A DNA stretch of 64,000 bases from Dyadobacter fanqingshengii (GTDB lineage Bacteria > Bacteroidota > Bacteroidia > Cytophagales > Spirosomataceae): contig NZ_CP098806.1 in the NCBI RefSeq assembly GCF_023822005.2, positions 5,702,501 to 5,766,500 on the forward strand, in the 5' to 3' direction. Position 1 is the first letter of the stretch. Each line of letters starts with the position of its first letter. Below are positions 59,978-64,000 of the stretch, piece after piece. Both the position numbers and the translations under genes were made by a program. The notes under the pieces were generated by a model. That model made no database searches, was not told where the DNA came from, and worked only from the letters and a program-made list of their open reading frames with translations.

Positions 59978-61471
59978 ATGTTTAAATCCTTACGCAAATC
60001 CGCAGTTCTTTTCATTGTATTTTGTGTATGTGTCGCGGGAAACACAGCTTTTGCACAGAAAGATACCAGCCAGGCGGCCAACACCTATTCACTCGAAGAT
60101 TGCATCCGGATCGCGCTTGAAACCAATCCTTCGGTAAAAATTTCAGAGCTTACCGTTCAGACGAATGGCAATATTTACGCCCAATCCAAATGGCAACGCT
60201 GGCCAAGTATCAGTTTCAGCGCCAGCCAGGGTTTCAGTTCCGGTAGAAATATTGATCCTTTTACCAACCAGTTTGTTCAGCAGAATGTAAATTCGAACAA
60301 CTACCAGCTCGGCGGACAGATCACATTGTTCAACGGCTTTCAGATTAAAAATAACATCAAGTTCAATAATGAAAATTACCAGGCAAGCGCCAAGGATCTG
60401 GATGCTGCCCGTAATGACATTATGCTCAATGTTGCACTATCCTATTTGCAAGTGATGACTAACGTTGAACTGATCGAGGTGGCGAAACGACAAGTGGAAG
60501 CGTCTCAGTTACAAGTTGAACGCACCGGAAAACTGGTTGACGCCGGAACATTGGCAGAAAGCAATTCGCTCGATCTGAAAGCCCAGCTGGCCAATGACGA
60601 GCTAACATTGGTAAATGCGGAAAATAACCTTGAAACTGCCAAGCTGAATCTGAAACAATTTATGAATATGCCCGGCAGCGAACAGATCAATGTGGTGATG
60701 ATCCAGGTGGCTGATCCGACATTAAAGACCTATGATGCCACAATCCAGGAAATATTTGATGTAGCCCGCGGAAGTCTGCCGCAAATGCAAGCGGCGGAAT
60801 TGCGCATTGCGGCAGCGAAAACAAACATTGACCTTGCAAAAGGAGCGGCTTTGCCGTCATTAACATTAAACGGAGGAATCTATACCGCATTTTCAAGTGC
60901 TGCGCCGGATGAACGTTTCGTTGGAGATGGAACGGGCTTTACGACAAGAGATGTGATTTCCCTGACAGACTATGTTGTTATTGATAATAAGCAAGTTCCT
61001 ATTGTACAGAAAATAAGGACCCAAAATGGTGAAATGCGCACTTTTCGCTATCTGGATCAATTGAACTTCAACCGTAACTCGGCCGTCAACCTCAATCTGA
61101 CCATTCCCATTTTCACCAATTTCAGGGTGAAATACAATGTTGCCAACGCCAAGATCCAGCAAAAAACCTATGAGTATCAGGCTCAGCAAGTTCAGCTGAC
61201 CATTCGCAAAAATGTAGAACAGGCTTACATTGATATGACGAATGCAGCCAAGCGTTACTCCGCAACGGCCAATCAGGTGCGGGCGTTACAGGAAACATTC
61301 CGCGTTTCGCAAGTACGTTTTGATGTGGGCTCAATTAACTCCGTTGAATACAGTATTGCCAAAGCAAACCTGGACAGGGCAAACGGAAACCTCGTTCAGG
61401 CTAAATATGATTACGTTTTCAGGACAAAAATCCTTGACTTTTACATGAACCGTCCTTTATCGGATTTTTAA
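59978..61471 (+). CDS. TolC family outer-membrane protein
   Basis: This 497-residue protein has a signal peptide (about 1-26) and the repeated structure of TolC-like efflux channels. LEDCIRIALETNPSVKISEL opens the first half, followed by FSASQGFSSGRNIDPFTNQFVQQNVNSNNYQLGGQITLFNGFQI (cited in parts). The long helices VEASQLQVERTGKLVDAGTLAESNSLDLKAQL and a second-half repeat (FRVSQVRFDVGSINSVEYSIAKANLDRANGNL) are present. It sits 69 nt before the periplasmic adaptor gene and likely forms a tripartite export channel with it. Confidence 0.94.
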   Translation: MFKSLRKSAVLFIVFCVCVAGNTAFAQKDTSQAANTYSLEDCIRIALETNPSVKISELTVQTNGNIYAQSKWQRWPSISFSASQGFSSGRNIDPFTNQFVQQNVNSNNYQLGGQITLFNGFQIKNNIKFNNENYQASAKDLDAARNDIMLNVALSYLQVMTNVELIEVAKRQVEASQLQVERTGKLVDAGTLAESNSLDLKAQLANDELTLVNAENNLETAKLNLKQFMNMPGSEQINVVMIQVADPTLKTYDATIQEIFDVARGSLPQMQAAELRIAAAKTNIDLAKGAALPSLTLNGGIYTAFSSAAPDERFVGDGTGFTTRDVISLTDYVVIDNKQVPIVQKIRTQNGEMRTFRYLDQLNFNRNSAVNLNLTIPIFTNFRVKYNVANAKIQQKTYEYQAQQVQLTIRKNVEQAYIDMTNAAKRYSATANQVRALQETFRVSQVRFDVGSINSVEYSIAKANLDRANGNLVQAKYDYVFRTKILDFYMNRPLSDF

Positions 61472-61540
61472 ATAGTGCTTTATCCCTGCGCTTAATGCCC
61501 CATTATCCTCAATCAACAATTAATCGTAACCAAAATAAAT

Positions 61541-62974
61541 ATGGCACGTAAATCTTCGAAACGAATCTGGTGGATTACAGCAGGCATTGTCGCACTTCTT
61601 GTAGCGGGTTTATTTGGAGCAAAACAGGCCGGTTACATTGGCAAACCCAAAGCCACCGAGGTGGAATATACCAATGTTAAAAAGACGGATATCATAGAGC
61701 GCGTCAGCGCGTCGGGGAAAGTTCAGCCGGAGGTTGAGGTAAAACTCAGCCCGGACGTTTCTGGGGAAATTATCAGTCTGAATGTTGCAGAAGGCGATTC
61801 CGTTGTAAAAGGACAGCTTTTATTGAAAATCCGTCCCGACAACTATGAATCGTTAATGGCTCGCGCGCAGGCAGCAGTGAATTCCAGCAAAGCCAATTAC
61901 GAGCAAACCAAAGCAATGGTTTCGCAGTCGGAAGCGCGTTTGATCCAAGCCAAAGCAAACTTTGACAGAAATAAGAAGCTTTACAATGATAAAGTGATTT
62001 CAGCAGCAGATTACGAGCAGTTTGCATCTACATTCGGGGTTGCGCAACAGGACGTAGAATCTTCCAAGGCCAATGTTTCGGCAGCATTGTATAACATTAA
62101 AAGCGCGGAGGCGAGCTTGAAAGACGCTGCTGAGAACCTTCGTAAAACCAGCATATTCGCGCCGGTAAGCGGCGTTGTATCTTTATTGAATGTGGAAGCC
62201 GGTGAACGCGTGGTAGGAACTTCCCAGATGGCCGGAACGGAAATGATGCGCATTGCCAACCTCAGTAACATGGAAGTGCGTGTGAATGTGAATGAGAACG
62301 ACATTGTGCGCGTTGCGCTGGGCGACACAGCCGAGATCGACGTGGACGCATATAGTGCTTCCGGGCGCAAGTTCAGGGGTATAGTAAAGGAAATTGCAAA
62401 CACAGCCGCAGGCCTCGCTTCCTCCACATCCACAAGCACGTCTGTTTCAAGTGCATCCGCTGATGCGGTGACGGAATTTGAAGTGAAGGTGAAAATCTTA
62501 AATGAATCGTTCGCTGATCTGCTGATTTCCAAATCAAAAAAATCTTACCCATTTAAGCCTGGAATGACTGCGTCTGTGGAAATTATCACAGAGCGTAAAA
62601 ATGATGTGATTTCGGTTCCTATCGCTGCTGTAACCACTAGAAGCACAACGCCCCCCGTGGCAGCAGGCGCGCGTCCCGGAGAGCAATCGGATCAGGCGCC
62701 TGCCGAAGAGGATGAGAAAAAACCTAAGAAAGTGGAATTGATCAAAGAAATCGTGTTCATTGATGTGAACGGGAAAGCGGAAATGAAAGAAGTGAAAACC
62801 GGGATCAGCGATTTTGAAAATATTGAAATCCTTTCGGGCCTTAAACCTGGTGACAGAATTATCTCCGGACCTTACATTGCAGTGTCGAAAAACCTTAAGA
62901 ATGGTGACCTGGTAGAAAAAAAGAAAGAAGAAGTGAAAAAAGACGATAAAAAATCAAATGAAAACGCAAACTGA
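61541..62974 (+). CDS. Efflux periplasmic adaptor subunit (HlyD/MacA-like)
   Basis: This 477-residue adaptor has an N-terminal membrane anchor (about 10-29), a lipoyl/barrel-sandwich domain (GKVQPEVEVKLSPDVSGEIISL), a long coiled-coil hairpin (about 95-195, AQAAVNSSKANYEQTKAMVSQSEARLIQAKANFDRNKKLYND in parts) and a beta-barrel domain from about 200. A Ser/Thr-rich stretch (SSTSTSTSVSSASADAV, about 290-307) interrupts the barrel. An acidic/lysine-rich tail ends the protein (KKKEEVKKDDKKSNENAN). It connects an inner-membrane pump to the TolC gene product, but no pump gene follows before the terminator. Confidence 0.93.
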   Translation: MARKSSKRIWWITAGIVALLVAGLFGAKQAGYIGKPKATEVEYTNVKKTDIIERVSASGKVQPEVEVKLSPDVSGEIISLNVAEGDSVVKGQLLLKIRPDNYESLMARAQAAVNSSKANYEQTKAMVSQSEARLIQAKANFDRNKKLYNDKVISAADYEQFASTFGVAQQDVESSKANVSAALYNIKSAEASLKDAAENLRKTSIFAPVSGVVSLLNVEAGERVVGTSQMAGTEMMRIANLSNMEVRVNVNENDIVRVALGDTAEIDVDAYSASGRKFRGIVKEIANTAAGLASSTSTSTSVSSASADAVTEFEVKVKILNESFADLLISKSKKSYPFKPGMTASVEIITERKNDVISVPIAAVTTRSTTPPVAAGARPGEQSDQAPAEEDEKKPKKVELIKEIVFIDVNGKAEMKEVKTGISDFENIEILSGLKPGDRIISGPYIAVSKNLKNGDLVEKKKEEVKKDDKKSNENAN

Positions 62975-63021
62975 TACGTTGTAAAAATGTAATAAGTTCG
63001 ATTTAGTTTAGGTTAAAAAAG

Positions 63022-63054
63022 AAAATCCTTGCGGCTTTGCTGCAAGGATTTTTT
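63022..63054 (+). terminator. Terminator after the adaptor gene
   Basis: AAAATCCTTGC (63022-63032) pairs with GCAAGGATTTT (63042-63052), followed by T. It lies 47 nt after the stop and before gpsA. Confidence 0.85.
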
Positions 63055-63134
63055 ATTTTCTGTCAAAATCTTCTCATTTTTGGAAACATTCAATCACATC
63101 CAAATTACGCCTGAACAGCTTTTCAGGCTTCCAA

Positions 63135-64000
63135 ATGAGTTTTTTAAACAACATCAAGATCGCGGTGATAGGAGGGGGCAGCTGGGCAACTGCGCTGATC
63201 AAGATCCTTTGTGAACAAAATAATGTCCAGATCCGGTGGTGGTTACGCAACCAAAAAGACATTGAGCATATCCGGAAATTTCATCACAATCCGAGCTATC
63301 TCAGCGATGTTGTCCTTTCTCCCAAAAAAGTAAAGGTTTTTGAAAAGACCACCGACGCGGTAAAAGGAGCAGATTACGTGATCCTGGCTGTTCCCGCGGC
63401 ATTTGTCCAGGAAGCATTGCGTGATCTGTCCGGCAAACATTTGCAGGGCAAAAGGATCGTTTCGGCCATTAAAGGAATGGTCCCGGACAAGAATATGCTC
63501 ATTACCGACTGGATTTCAAAGGAATACGGCATCGATCTGCACGAAACCTGCGTCATTGCCGGACCTTGCCATGCGGAGGAAGTTGCTTTGGAAAAACAAT
63601 CCTATTTATCCATTGCCTCCACGGAATGCCCCAGCGCTGAGGACTTTGCCAAACTCATGACCTGCCGTTACGTAACAGCCAACCCGCTCGACGATCTTTA
63701 CGGCGTTGAATATGCGGCTGTTATGAAAAATATCATTGCACTGGCCTGTGGGATTACGCACGGTTTGGGTTATGGTGACAATTTTCAGGCGGTGCTCGTC
63801 TCCAACGCCATGCAGGAAATTGGAAATTTCGTGACCGCCCTCGATCCGCGTGAACGCAACATGAGTTCTTCTGCATATCTGGGGGATCTGCTCGTAACGG
63901 CCTATTCCCAGTTCAGCCGAAACCGCCTTTTTGGCAACATGATCGGCCGTGGATACAGCGTTAAGGCGGCGCAATTGGAAATGAAAATGATCGCAGAAGG
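63135..64000 (+). CDS. gpsA: NAD(P)H-dependent glycerol-3-phosphate dehydrogenase, 5' part
   Basis: GpsA reduces dihydroxyacetone phosphate to sn-glycerol-3-phosphate for phospholipid synthesis. An ATG at 63135 opens a frame that runs off the window end (288 codons seen), so the gene is truncated only by the window. It starts MSFLNNIKIAVIGGGSWATAL, the NAD(P)-binding motif with GGGSWATAL. IVSAIKGM, IAGPCHAEEV and the catalytic-Lys region GVEYAAVMKNIIALACGI follow, then YLGDLLVTAYSQFSRNRLFG. Family length is about 330, so some 40-50 residues lie beyond the edge. Confidence 0.94.
   Translation, partial: MSFLNNIKIAVIGGGSWATALIKILCEQNNVQIRWWLRNQKDIEHIRKFHHNPSYLSDVVLSPKKVKVFEKTTDAVKGADYVILAVPAAFVQEALRDLSGKHLQGKRIVSAIKGMVPDKNMLITDWISKEYGIDLHETCVIAGPCHAEEVALEKQSYLSIASTECPSAEDFAKLMTCRYVTANPLDDLYGVEYAAVMKNIIALACGITHGLGYGDNFQAVLVSNAMQEIGNFVTALDPRERNMSSSAYLGDLLVTAYSQFSRNRLFGNMIGRGYSVKAAQLEMKMIAE

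Noticed and set aside
1..64000. Search for CRISPR arrays, transposases, integrases and phage genes
   Set aside because: No regularly spaced direct repeats, IS-type inverted ends or transposase/integrase motifs were found in any frame that I read.

Overview
The window comes from a chromosome of a Bacteroidota bacterium, most likely a Cytophagales/Spirosomaceae member (Dyadobacter-like; this genus-level guess is inference). The grounds are a complete gliding/type IX secretion core (porP-gldK-gldL-gldM-gldN), a T9SS C-terminal sorting domain, many SPII lipoproteins, absence of clear Shine-Dalgarno sequences, TAnnTTTG-like -7 promoter boxes, and families largely confined to this phylum (DUF4271, DUF3109). 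No rRNA, tRNA, insertion sequence, prophage or CRISPR array was seen. Base composition looks even by eye, and the window reads as core chromosome with one small toxin-antitoxin pair.

Layout. 1-1.7 kb: an ECF sigma factor, a membrane protein that is a candidate anti-sigma factor, and a Spy/CpxP-like periplasmic protein. 1.8-4.6 kb: SulP anion transporter plus beta-carbonic anhydrase, then two small proteins, one a 35-residue membrane protein. 4.7-10.6 kb: hisB, ribE, a PASTA protein overlapping a T9SS cargo protein, rhodanese, miaA. 10.8-17.6 kb: collagen-like lipoprotein facing the T9SS core genes. 17.8-22.6 kb: hemD, DUF4271, sucD, a membrane protein, an azurin-like cupredoxin, a TlpA-like thioredoxin. 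22.8-28.9 kb: TPR protein, exported superoxide dismutase, recR, clpS, a sodium:solute symporter, two small exported proteins. 29.0-36.1 kb: a long minus-strand run galE-rfbB-rfbA-O-methyltransferase-lytic transglycosylase-DUF3109-alkyltransferase-like protein. 36.3-42.8 kb: SirB1-like, phosphopantetheinyl transferase, WD40, DivIVA, folB, carboxynorspermidine dehydrogenase, PQQ-type sugar dehydrogenase. 42.9-49.4 kb: a complete eboABCDEF operon. 49.6-64 kb: MgtC, a RelE-like toxin-antitoxin pair, Xaa-Pro aminopeptidase, subtilase, Na+/H+ antiporter, a Gfo/Idh/MocA + TIM-barrel pair, a nucleoside-gate membrane protein, a TolC + periplasmic adaptor pair, and the 5' part of gpsA, cut by the window end.

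The most interesting block is the ebo operon. Six tightly packed genes combine a sugar-phosphate cyclase homologue, a UbiA prenyltransferase homologue, a TatD-like hydrolase, a TIM-barrel protein, an alkaline-phosphatase-superfamily enzyme and EboA. The cluster is known from cyanobacteria, eustigmatophyte plastids and scattered bacteria, but its product in Bacteroidota is not established. Other points worth a look are a terminator-like hairpin between gldK and gldL, a tandem DDGWG insertion in GldN, a hairpin that sequesters the start codon of the gene after ebo, a Gly-X-Y lipoprotein, and the sigma/anti-sigma/Spy-like trio. Start codons were moved to internal ATGs wherever the first possible codon was TTG or the family N-terminus began later; each case is stated. 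Conclusions rest on reading translations and motifs by eye; no database search was run.
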